Positions 1-11,915 of a DNA stretch of 64,000 nucleotides are shown piece after piece; position 1 is the stretch's first letter; each line of letters begins with the position of its first letter. Both the position numbers and the translations under genes were made by a program. The stretch is from positions 1,166,387,249 through 1,166,451,248 of the forward strand of contig OY856409.1 in NCBI GenBank assembly GCA_963693085.1, given 5' to 3'. Under the pieces are notes generated by a model. The model was not told where the DNA came from. It saw only the letters and a program-made list of their open reading frames with translations, and ran no database searches. Origin of the DNA: Alisma plantago-aquatica. Its lineage: Eukaryota > Streptophyta > Magnoliopsida > Alismatales > Alismataceae.

Positions 1-1868
1 AAGGCCTATCAACTTCAAATCCTTCCCTTGTTACCAATCTAAAGATATTGGGAGAGTATCTCTATAGTATCTAAACACTATACAAGCATTCACAAAAGTT
101 TTTTTTCTCATGTCTAGACAATGTGTAACAAGCATGAGGTAAATATGTGACGTGACAACTCATAACCTCTACTGTTAAGTCTTTTCTATACCCATTGCTC
201 ATAATCCCATTCTATATTTGATGTCATCTTTAATCTTGATCGGTATATTCAATGGTGTTCTAATGATAGTTGTCAGGAATTTTTCTCAACGTGCATGACA
301 TCAGTACAATGCCTAATGTTAAAGAACTCTAATAAGAAAGAACCTAAAATAGTGACCTGTTTTTGTATAAAATAGTTGGCACATCTACGAGTACTACATG
401 GCTTCTTACCAAATACGTTGACAATGCCTTTTACTTCTTTGCAAATTTCCATCCCTAATATAGATACGGGCACTTCATTCCTTAATTAACCATTAAATAA
501 TTTGTGCAGCCTTATATAAGGATTTAATTTTGGTAGAAACCTCTGACGATCAAGATGTGCTACCTTGCCATATTTTAGTCATATTGAATCAGTGATTTCC
601 CCACATATAGTGCACCTTGGATTTCTTTCCATTTTATCTGGACAAATTCGCGCATGTTGTAAAGTAATTGATCATGCAAAACAACATAACATGCAAACTA
701 AAGGTATTTCCATGTGAAGTGTCATAAGTCATAATGCCTTCTTCACATAGTTTGTTTAATTCATGAATCAGAGGTTCAAATTAAACATAACTAAAATTTC
801 CATGTTGCTTGGGATCTGAAATCAACATTCTAAACATGACATACTTATACTTCATATAAAACCAAGGAGGAAAATTGTATATAATAAACATAAAATGCCA
901 AGTGCTACGTTGTATGCTTAATGTACCATATATGCATTCATCTCATAAGTATTAAATTGAGGTCTTAAATTATTTGAGGTACAATAAATTAATTTCCTTC
1001 CATTTTGGGGAATCATACGCATATTGTAGGACCCCTTGTTTTTTGTCTTTACCTATATATGTCAATAAATTCCACACATATTTGAAGTTATCAAATAAGA
1101 ATTGAATTTGTAGTACTAATGCAGACAACATATCATCTTGGTAGGAGATCCATTATTGGTCTTACCCAAAGTCATCATTTTGTACCTTGACACCCCACAT
1201 TTTAGAAAATCTTTAAAATTGATGTATTTCTTTTGAAATAACATATAGCCATTCGAGCATGCATGTATCTTGTTAGCCTTCACTCTCATTAGGAACAACA
1301 TTTTCTTTACTTTGTATGATAAGATTTCAAGCTTGTTGCCTTCAATATATACAAAGGAGATGTGAAACTTTTGTTGCTTCACCTATAGTTATCTTTAAGA
1401 GTATACAACTCAACATAACGCTCAGCCTCATGAACTTAGTACAACCCAATTAAATGATTTCTTAGAAGAATGTACAGTTTGTTAATAAAGAAGGTGGATC
1501 AACAATATTTTTCACATGGATATATAGCATAGCATCAACCAAATCATTCTAAATTGGTTCATTCATATCAACATCATTCGCCATTTCTACTTCCACAAAG
1601 CTACCACTGTTCACATCTACTAATTTCAAATTAGGAATCTCTACATGCCAATACCATTCTACATAGCCCTGTATAATTCCGTTGCACATAAAATAACTTT
1701 TGGTTTCCTCAAGAAAGTTGACTTTCAACTACTACAATCCCTGCATGGGAAATAGGATCTATCTCAGGGTTATTTCCTATGTTCTTCAACCGATTTTACA
1801 AACACATCAAGACCTTTTCTATACTCTAGAGTGAAACGATTTGGAATGGAGATTCAATTTCAATCCAT
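1..1868 (-). pseudogene. CACTA (En/Spm) TNP2-type transposase, decayed, open at left edge
   Basis: This is the remnant of the transposase that cuts and pastes CACTA DNA transposons. Read on the minus strand, several conserved TNP2 blocks appear in the right order but in shifting frames. Near 1620-1790 is the N-terminal transposase-associated region, with CRDC followed by IIQGYVEWYWH. Near 1210-1285 is the zinc-finger-like block KIHACSNGYMLFQKKY followed by CGVSRYK. Around 700-860 is a block like YNFPPWFYMKYK, then EPLIHELNKL. At 270-330 is RHCTDVMHVEKN, and at 100-145 is YLPHACYTLSRHEKKNFCEC. A plausible start ATG lies at 1868. Numerous stops and frameshifts make it nonfunctional. The C-terminal part lies beyond position 1. 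The solo LTR at 2183 sits only about 300 bp upstream of the start, so the 5' part of the CACTA element may have been interrupted by it. Family identity is secure from the block order; exact exon limits are not. Confidence 0.85.
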
Positions 1869-2182
1869 TGTATAGTCATAGGATAGGAAATCAAGAATTT
1901 AATCAAGGTGTTAACTGGTCAAATTTAGATTGAAAAATATGTTCTAATTGAGACCAAACTTATTAGTTTTCAATAGACAATATTAAGAATACATATTGTT
2001 GAATGTGTACCACCTATCCCATTCTTGAAAACTTAATCTCATTAGTAAGTGCAAAATGTTTGTCTATATTTTTAATAATATCTCAACATCATTTTCCTAA
2101 AATTCTCAATGTATAGAAATGTAGATGGGTAATCACTAACCTACATGTGTACTGGGAGAATAAACATGGAAACAAATGTCAA

Positions 2183-5100
2183 TGTAAGACCCCTAACCTT
2201 AAATTTTGGTTGAACATACTTTCTTACCTTAATTACATGCTTAAAACCTTAATATAACCCCTAGATGCGCTCTGATATCATGTGACAAGCTTGAGTTTCA
2301 AGTTTGGTCCAATTAGGACACTATTTGTGCAAGATATGCAATTATAGGCTTATTTAGGGATTTTTTGCAATCTACCCGTATATGATGTTTTTCTTGCAAT
2401 TTGTCATATTATTGTGGTACCTTATATTTTTTCTTATCATGCTTGAGCTTTTTGTTCCATGGGGCACCTTGTTACACCTTGGTTTGTTGGAGATACCTTT
2501 CTTGGGTTGAGTTAGGGTTGTGCCCTCATAAATGAGTTACCTTGGAGTCCAAAACTCAATCGTCATCCTGGTTGGATGGGATGTGATGGTGTTGGGATCT
2601 GATGTTTATTCCTTTAAGGTCCCTTGAGGTGTGAGGGTTGATGGTTTCCCCTCTTGAGGCTCCTTAGGTCAGTGGTTCACCTAGAAAGGTGCTCAAATGA
2701 TGGTTTTTGCCCTTATGACCTAGGGTTCCACAACCGAAGGTCACCATGCTTTGAAACTCAATGAACACCCTGGGAAGACAATATAAGATGGCCCTATAGA
2801 CTCCCACAACCAATGGAGCTGCTGCTTTGCATGGATGTGGCTCTTTAGTCCATGGACACATGGCAAACCTAATAGGACACTTTAACATTCTCTCCCCTCT
2901 CACCCTTAGCTTCTTATACCTTCCGTCTTGCACACAAATGAGCCCTTTACACGCCTAGCTCTCTCCTTCCTCTTCCTTTCTGCTTGGTTCTCGTCCTTCT
3001 TGTCTAGGTGGAGATAAGGTGCCCAAGGTATAAGAAGGTGGCCGATCTCCTTTTACGTGCACCTAGGGTTCAGATCTACCCTCTCTTGGTGTTTGTGGAG
3101 CTTCCTTATCTTGTTCTTCACCTAAGAAAGTAAGCTATCCTTCTTTCCCTTCATTTTCTTTGTTGTTCTACCTCCTTATTCCTTCTTCGTGGTCGTGTAC
3201 ATGGTGTTCCATGGGGGATCATGCTCTATAGCTTAAAGAACACCTCTTTCTTGCTTCCTTGACATAGAGTTTACTCTCTTTCTTAGAGAAGGATCTTGCT
3301 TGGCCGTGTGGAGTACTTAAGCTAGGGTTTCTTCCTCTCTTGATTGAGATACCTTGCTGTTTGGAGCTTCTTCTTCATCCTGGAGGTGATTTATATAACT
3401 TTCTTCACGTTTATTGCTCACTTGCAGCTTGCATGTGCTAGATCTTGCTCTAAGACTAAGTTCTAAGTAGAAAGATCCTACCTTTTCCTAGGGTTTGATC
3501 CTAGGTGCTAGTTCTTAGATGGTTTATCTTCTTGGATGTGCTCTAATGCTCATGCACAACCTTCCTTTGGTAGAGGAAGCTTTAGGGTTTGCATACATGA
3601 CAAACAATGGTTCTAAGTATATCTCGAACAATGGGTTTACTTAGGGTTTTTGATCTATTTTCCACCTTGTGCATAACTCAATGGTTTGCCTCCTTGCTAG
3701 AACTGGTGGACTAGCTTTTGGTGTTGTTTTGTTTGTCTTTCTCATGCCAACCAATGGTCCTATCTTAATTTCTATTTTGACTCTATTGGTGCTCAAGAAT
3801 CGATGGTCTTGGTGCCCTAGTGTGGTTTCAACTGATGGTTTTCCTTCCCTTCACCAAAGGATGGTTTTCCCTTGTGTTTTACATTGATTTACCACATGTT
3901 GTTGAGAACTGATGGGAGTGCTAAGTTTGACAATTGATGTCCCTTCTGGTCCATCAATCAATGGTTATCCTGACTCCAAAACTTGATGGTCCAATGACCT
4001 ATGATCACCAACCAATTGTTGTACTGACTTAGCACTCGATGGTGTCAACCAATGGAGGTTCTGACTCCATGATCCGATGGTGGTCCTACACACCACAACT
4101 GGTGGTGCTTCTTATGCTTTCAACTAATGGTGCTTTCTATGTTATCAAATGATAGCTTGACTAGGTTTAGTTGGTGACTCTTTCTAGGTCACAAAGTTGG
4201 GTCTCTAGGTGGTTTGTCTAACGTGTTTGTTGGATGGTTTTACCCCTCAACATCTGATGGTTTATGATGATGTTCGTGGTATGATGTTTTGGTCTTAAAG
4301 ATTTAGAACCAATGGTGATTTTCCCTTAATCATGTGGTCTTACCTTTGCCCTCGTATGCATGTAAACTTATGATCACTATAATGAGATGATTTGTAATAT
4401 CAATCTAGCTTACCTTGATACACCAAACCCTAATACAACTAAGTGGTGAAAGTCGATCATACTTAATCTTGCTCATTGAATCTAACCCTAATGTAATTCA
4501 ATGATGGTGATTGATTGTACTTATCTCTCTTGCATGATTAATGTGGTGTTGGAATAGTTTCACAATTTTGTTGTAACTCTAATGTGTTGTTATATCAACA
4601 TCTCAATGCAATTTTATGCTAAACATGTGTATCAAAAGTATGGTGATGATTTGATGAGCCTTTGACAAGGCATGGAAAGATAGTGATGTTCTTATAGGTG
4701 ATTATGATGTGATGGCCTTAATGACCCTTGGGCATGGTTGATCCCTAAGGGAGATGTGATCTTCTTGCTTATGTGACAAGTAATGGTATCATGTGATGAT
4801 GTGATAATATTTATACCTCATACATTTTATATCTTCTAGAGTGTCTCTATAATTAATGCTTGCTAGAAATGAATTAGGGTTTGAATGTCCACTTGTTTGA
4901 TGCAGCCTTAATTCACCTAATCGACTTAAAAACTAAGTGAAACCTTAATCATGTAGTCCCTATACAATAGAACCATTTAGTGTTAGAACTTGTTGAATGG
5001 GGAAACGAGTATTCCTAAGGGAAACTTTGAGTCGCATACATAACATATGTTGAGTATGTGCGGATGCAGGGACATCCTTGACATCCTGATCCCAAGGTAA

Positions 5101-6433
5101 TGAAGGATGGATGCGGTCATGTCATAGTTTTGAGAAATAGTTGATACTTATGCATATGTGATTGAGGACAGCTGTGATTGTACCTCGAATGATAGGGTTT
5201 TATATACCCTAGTTTTGAGCACTACGATCTTTATACTAAGGAAGGGTCGGTGTTTAGTAATTTGACTATATGTCACCACATGCATATTGACTAAAATGTC
5301 ACTACATTTTCACTCGTATTGACCGAGGGGGTGAGATCTTAGGACGTCGACACTCATAGATCTTGTACATAACTGATTCTGACTAAGCGGTGGTTAGTTG
5401 GAGTTTGAGGGGTATACCTCACTCTCCCCAGGGCTCAATAAATCAAAGATGTAATCCAACCATGTAGTATATCTGTTAGGGTTATACAAGTGCTTCACAT
5501 TGGATGATAACCCTTATTTGCTCCTTTTATATATAGATGTTGTATAATACAATACAAAAGATAGCCATGCCTTATGTTGCTAGACTTGCTCATGTAGTCA
5601 GATATGCTTACACTGTTGATTATGCTTATGTGATAGTTGAACTGATGAAGTTAGCCCTATTTATGATGTAGATATGCTTATTCTTCTAGACATGCTAATA
5701 CTGTTAGCAATGTTCAAGATGCCAGTTAGACTTATGATGATAGCTATGCCCATGATGTTAGTTACACTTGATATCCTGAGAGTAATGTTAACCTTACAAT
5801 GTTATAAATAAGTCCCTGATTAGAAATGCTCTTGATTTATATTTGGTATTTCTATTTTGTTATATAATCTACTCTGTCTATTTCATCTACTTAATCTGCT
5901 TGATCTATTTAATTACATTACCAGCTATAATCAATAAGTGATGTTGTGAGTTATATCTCTCACTGGGACATGGATCTCACCTCGTGAGTCAGCATATCTT
6001 TTTAGGTGATCGAATACAGTGGTAGCAGACTCGTGGCAGTGAGGATCTATGGGGATGGACCTTATAGGAGGTTGTTTAGATGTCTAGTTTGTCCTAGATT
6101 CATCCGTGTACACTCAGGTCTGGGCAAGAAAGTTTGTATAACGAGGTTTTATTCGACTCAAGCTTTTGGTAGCATTTTGTTTCCTATACATGTTGTATAT
6201 GAGGAGAACATCTTACGCATATATGATGTAATTGAGGTCATGGAGAAGTTTGTAAGAGATACTTGGCATGATATATGAAAATAGGTTTTTGGGGCTTTTA
6301 TGTAAATGGTCCTGAGCACGTTGGTGATATTGAAATCTATTTTAATTTATCCCCTTTTCTGCTATGTGTTTGATTAGTGCTTGATTGTGTTTTGAGTTTT
6401 AAGTAATCTCATCTAGTGTGATGGGTTTTTATA
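2183..6433 (+). mobile_element. Solo LTR, Ty3/gypsy (family A)
   Basis: A 4251-bp solo LTR begins TGTAAGACCCCTAACC and is flanked by the 5-bp direct repeat GTCAA (2178-2182 and 6434-6438). Its last bases read TATA where CACA is expected, consistent with deamination. Its end aligns well with the end of the minus-strand solo LTR at 15051. It also shares with the large LTRs further right the block AGTTATATCTCTCACTGGGA (about 5950). No PBS, gag or pol follows, so this is a recombination product rather than a truncated element. Short open frames inside it, such as 3669-3887 and 6006-6278, have no recognisable protein and are treated as chance. Confidence 0.82.
3700..4330 (+). repeat. Degenerate CAATGGT/GATGGT motif array inside solo LTR
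   Basis: A short motif of the type AAYYRATGGT recurs every 20-40 bases across this stretch, for example ACCAATGGTCC, ACTGATGGTTTT, AATCAATGGTTAT, CCGATGGTGG and AACTAATGGTGC. It occupies the middle third of the LTR. The unit length is irregular, so this is a dispersed motif cluster rather than a true tandem satellite. Its role is unknown. Confidence 0.6.
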
Positions 6434-8515
6434 GTCAAAATATCTTGAAAACCAAACACACATTATACAGTCACATTTTAAGTGAGATTAAGTGTTCAAA
6501 AATAGCCCCAAACTGAGATTGATTAAATCTTAGATAGGTTTCTACACCAACAAAGTATTTATAATCATCATATTTGTATATAATATGGGTTATATACATA
6601 TGATTTAAATCTAGTTAAAGTAAAATTTAGGTTAATTCATCTCAATTTCATGATAAATAGGTGTTATTATTCATCCATAAACAACCAAATATGCAAAAAT
6701 TCATCACAAAAATGTTAGCTACATTTAATTTAAAAACGCCAAGGAATCCTTTCTAAGTAGATAGTCATGGCATATGTTGTTTAATATATAACCAAACTAA
6801 GTATATTTCTTTAGATTTCCATCTAAAATATAAAATAACATACGAGCATCATGTATCATCATTCAAGTCTTTAAAATGCACTTTTCCTTGACAAAATAGC
6901 ACACATGAGGGCATTTTTTGTACTGAAAACAAAATAAAGGAGAAGAAGAATAAGAACAACCACAATAGTGAGACAACAATAGACATGGTGGCCAGGACTA
7001 TGGTAGCCAGATCGGTGACTTCAAGATGATGTTGAAGATCCACATTGTCATTAATGACCAATGGTGGCGAGGACAACAAATGTGGTGATGGTTGACATAA
7101 CAACAACAACAAGCAACAATGGAGACAACAATATTGATAGTGGATGCAATGAAGGTTGATGGGGAGCGACAACAACAACAACAAACATGGACACAATGGA
7201 AACAACCACAAAATTAAAGAAAAATAGAGGTCGGTATAGGAAAAACAAATTGTAGGTAGGAGAGATATGGGGTAAAGTTAATTAAGTGGGGTAAGTCTTT
7301 ATCGATAGTGTAATTAATAGACAAAAATGATGAAGTGGATAAACAACACCCAGTATCAACATATTATATCAATTATCAACAAAATAATTAACTCAACATA
7401 TTACAGTAATACTTTTTGCGGTTTAATTAAGAATTTTTTTTCCAGCATGATACATATAGCATTAATTTCTAAAGAGACTGATACAATATCTAGAACTATA
7501 GCATTTGTTCTTATATAAAACTAATGCCTATAGCAAGTGATACCTTGGTTTTATCAAGAGACCTATTTTGTTGGTTTCCTTGTACAACCGATGCAGTATG
7601 TGTTCATAGTTTTCGCTATTTTATGGAAAAATTTCTTTCATGGGAATCATATTTAATTAATTTTTTGGAAACCTGATGCTAGGGCTTATGACTATCACGT
7701 GTTATTTACAATGACAATTTTTCCTAATAGAATCAACACCACATGTAAACTGGTACCTGATTTTTTCATCACTGATAAGAAGTGATACGCAACATCACTT
7801 TTATATGTAATTGGCGTCTTAGTTTCTAATGATTTTTTTTGTAAATAACCGACACTATAAAAGTATCTCTATAGGCCAAAATTTTAATTTATGTGATGAG
7901 TTTTAAAAGAGGTGACATGACATGTATTTTGTCCAACTCAAAGTTGATGTGTACCTTTTCCTGCTCAACCCATATTATAGAGCAGATATATATATTTTTC
8001 CATTTCATTAATATTTTTATAGATATGCTATTTCCTACCTATATGGTTTACGCTTCTTATTTGTCACATTTAAACACGTACATGCTTTAACCATATGTGA
8101 TTATTTGGTAAGATATCTTAATTTATCTCTTTTTTACATTATATGCATTATCTTTTTGACTTGGATATTCTCTTGAATGTACTGTGATAAAGTGGATATC
8201 CTCTCTCCTTTGTAGATGCACTTCCTCACTCATAAGATGCTAATTTTGACTCTATTATCTCTCTCTTCATCTCTTGTATGATTTTGGATCATATGTTGCA
8301 AATCATATACTTGGAATATATTTGAATCATTTATAATCTCAATTATACAATATAAAAGTGCAAAAAATATACTTGGAATATATTTGAGTCGTTTATAATC
8401 TCTACATTATCATCTTGGTCTCAATATTTTATATAATAAGAAGAGATATTGTGTGAATAATCAAAGAAACTTTTACCATAATGAACTAATGGTTTGTGAG
8501 TTATGAAAATTTCAT

Positions 8516-8519
<4 letters not shown>

Positions 8520-8549
<30 letters not shown>
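8520..8549. repeat. (TA)n microsatellite
   Basis: An uninterrupted run of TA dinucleotides about 30 bp long. Confidence 0.95.
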
Positions 8550-8550
<1 letters not shown>

Positions 8551-9869
8551 CCAATTTTAAATCTCTTTTTCCTAGCCCTTTAAATATAAACTATTTACTA
8601 ACAATACATTTAACCAACAGGAGTCCTAGGATTGAGAGGTCATAGATTTTCCATCAATCTAGTGGCCACAAGGTCATCACTTACCCCTAGCAATCTAGGA
8701 GCATGGCAGAAGTAATGGTTGTTGTGCTATCCAGTGACCCCCCCTGGATCTTCTTCTTTTTGGAACCTCCCTATTTCATTTCCCTTTTCTTTTGGTTAAA
8801 ATCATGGCACATAGTTCCATCTCCCCCTCCCCACACCTTCTCCCTTATCTATTCTACACTGTCATCAAGAGCATGTTTTGGGGGGTTTCTTCCTTATTCC
8901 ATTGTTGACCCAATCAATCCCGCTAACAAGTCTGCAGTGACCTTCCAAGCTTGGCGGGTAGGTTTTCCGTCCTCACTGAAGCCACCCTACTACTCCCCTT
9001 TCCCCCATAAATGATCATGTCTCCAATCTCTAGTCCTTCCTTGAAGACATGTTGCAAGGAGGAGGATAATATTTGGCGGCTGGATTATGATCAATGATGA
9101 CCCAGTGTGGATCTGACGGTCTATGTGCTCCCATCCACACATCCCCCACTATCTCTCTCTCTCTTTTTTGGATAGTGGAGGGGAGCAACCTCCACCACCT
9201 GGTATCATGGAGGGTCCACCTTGGACCTTTGATCACAGTTCCGTTTTTCACCAATGGTAATTTTGTTATTTTCTGCCCAATATTTTCAAGAAATGATTGG
9301 ATCCTACAAAATAGTAATGAATGAATCCTATGGACAAATTTGACAGGTAAATACTTTATTTTTATCCTCAAAATGTAAACTTTCCGATAAAATTGGTTTT
9401 AAGACCTTTATATGTCTAATTCGCTATTGTTATCTCAAAAATGACTACTTTTAATATATTTTTCAAATACTTAATGTATCATTATGCCTCATAATGGTCC
9501 CATAACGACTCATATCTATTTTGCAACTTTATATTAGTATCTTTTCATATCTTATGAACTAAAAATAGACCTTGGTCACGCATATATACTTAATAATGAC
9601 TATGTAAAATGATATGTGATGAGGTGTTTAAATCAATAATTGTGAGAGATGATACTTAGATTAGGTGATACATTCAACACATGACTAGATTGCTATTGGT
9701 TTTAATCAAATCATGCTTTATTTTATGTCTGGATCACTTAGTGTGACTCTTTTCAAAGACTAAACATGTTCATTAATCTAGTTCTCTTACTACAATATAC
9801 ACTTTACCTCTTATTGAACTTGATTACAATATTAATGCTTATATATATTGTATGATTCCATGTGCTTTT

Positions 9870-9872
<3 letters not shown>

Positions 9873-9932
<60 letters not shown>

Positions 9933-9947
9933 CATACATACATACAT
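9873..9947. repeat. (TA)n plus (CATA)n microsatellite
   Basis: A run of TA dinucleotides of about 55 bp is followed directly by a short CATA tetranucleotide run and then a few further TA units. It is a compound microsatellite. Confidence 0.95.
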
Positions 9948-11473
9948 ATATATATTGTTTGAGCTGCATGTTACCTATGACTGCTATGTTTCGCCTTGAT
10001 TATAAGATGTTGATAAATTGTAAATATTATCATATATCTTCATTATACAACCCTTGTTGTACATGCTTGTATTCTCTTGGTAAGGCACAACACTTGACGC
10101 ACCTACTTATTGTGCTCAATATAGGGCACAACCTTTGAAATAGGGTTAGTTGTTGTCATTCGTGCCTTGAGGTCCCTCATGAACATAGAAATAGGGTTAC
10201 CCCTTTTCTTTTATCCTTAAGGTCTCTCACAGACCCATCCTTTGGGAAGATGGTCAAAGGAATTATGATGATTTTATATGATATAATGAAAATGTATTTA
10301 AAAGGTTCTTTGGGTTAACAAATCCTTTTTTGAAGCTGTTGCTTTATTTTAGTTCTTGCCTTTATATAATTTTTAGCCAATTTAATATGTTTCTCTAAAT
10401 CTGCAAATTTTATATTTTTTTGAAAATGTACTAATATGTTTACATTGATTGTGTCGCATATTATGATTTTAGGTATAACACTTACCCTATGACAATCCCA
10501 CCAAGATCATTCTTCCTCCATGATATAACATGACATATTTTAAACTCTAAAAATGTAACACTAGTATTAGTCCATGACATTTATGTACAATTAAAAGGAG
10601 CATAATTATCTTGGATCTCCATGCATTATACGGTTTCCTTTTGATATATATATTCCCTTTTGTTACCTATAAGTGATGTTCTATAAACCTTATGGTTTAT
10701 TAATATCAATAATGTGATGGTTGTTTTATTTGTATATATATTTTGTGGTTTGAGACATTCAAGGATCGATGCTCATGTCCTTTCATCACTAACTTTATAG
10801 TCATTAGGATAGAGGTCCTAGAAACATGATACTGGATCCTAAGGTGACCTCTATTTATGTTTAAACCACAATCGCAATATCTCATATGAACCTAGGAAAA
10901 ACCTAAGTCCATAATGGTGAAATTGAGGGTTCTAAGATTGGTGTAAAATACAGGGGGTGTCTTAGCTCCTTTTTGCCTAGATGTGGGGGTTGATGGCTCC
11001 TCTGTACACCTACATGGATGAAGTGAATCCAAGACTAGATTAAGGACCTTTCCCATAAAAGCCTAGAGGGTCTTCTAGAATCTCAAATCTTCCTTAAGGA
11101 TGAACCCAAGACACCCATTAGAGTATCATTAGATCATCTTCTCATCTTGTTTCTCTCTGACAACTATGAATCATATCATCCAATTATGGGTGGATATGGA
11201 TCAGAAAATTAAATCCTATATGAATTCCTAAAAGTTAACTAAAAGGATAATGGGTCAATGATATGATCTTAGCATGAATTAATGATATATTAAAGTACCC
11301 TTGATCTATGCAGTCACATGCATTTCTCAAATCATTCCAACTCTTTTTCCTAAATATAGTATATGGGCTTCCTATGTTTGAGGTAAACCACAAGGATCTT
11401 GTATATGATGAAATAAGAAAAAATCATGCTTAATACATCATTTTAAGAGGTCCCTATGGATTAAACTCTATTT

Positions 11474-11477
<4 letters not shown>

Positions 11478-11505
<28 letters not shown>
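11478..11505. repeat. (TA)n microsatellite
   Basis: An uninterrupted TA dinucleotide run of about 28 bp. Confidence 0.95.
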
Positions 11506-11915
11506 CTTTAATCAGCTTCAAGCATGACTAAGCAAACCTTTCCTTTATTTTTATGGATTGCACTTACTTTTATTTGAAGTGGTTATGACTTTAGACACTT
11601 AAATCATGATGGAATGATTATTACTAGAGGTAAGACTGGTTGATTTTGAGGCCTAATGGTAAAACTTAGTTTTGAAATACAAGTTGATAATCACTAATAT
11701 GCTTATTCTCTCATTTAATATCTTGATAATATGGGTTCATCCATGCTATTGCAATGTCCTAAGGATAGCGTGTTGGATTAGGGTGGCACTCTGATTCATG
11801 ATTCTCTTAACCTATGTCACACTGTATTATGACTTTCTCTAAATTTCCATCTCTTGATTATTTGGAGAATCTGAAAGATAATCATTTCTTACAATTTGAC
11901 ATCTTTGACCTAACT

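Larger units (their letters stand above)
6439..11910. other. AT-rich intergenic DNA, no gene recognised
   Basis: Nothing here can be assigned to a known gene or element. It contains three TA-type microsatellites, an ACA-rich imperfect stretch near 7080-7190, and short chance frames. One chance frame at 9848-10138 is mostly translated TA repeat. The part at 8700-9330 is less AT-rich and has overlapping short frames on both strands, but none resembles a protein family I know. Some of this DNA could be the 5' part of the CACTA element at the left edge, though no CACTA terminus could be placed. Confidence 0.5.

Noticed and set aside
6849..7248. Overlapping minus-strand frames rich in Leu, Cys and Val
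   Set aside because: They come from an ACA/CAA-rich simple stretch, and neither has a recognisable domain.
7800..7880. CACTATAAAAG near 7852 as a possible CACTA element terminus
   Set aside because: The transposase remnant at 1-1868 reads on the minus strand, so its right-hand terminus should read ...TAGTG on the plus strand. No matching inverted terminus or 3-bp duplication was found.
8703..9371. Frames on both strands in a less AT-rich segment
   Set aside because: Neither strand shows a known domain, a credible start context or intron signals that I could support. Left unassigned.
9848..10138. Open frame with a long Ile-Tyr repeat
   Set aside because: It is a translated TA microsatellite with no protein-like sequence after it.
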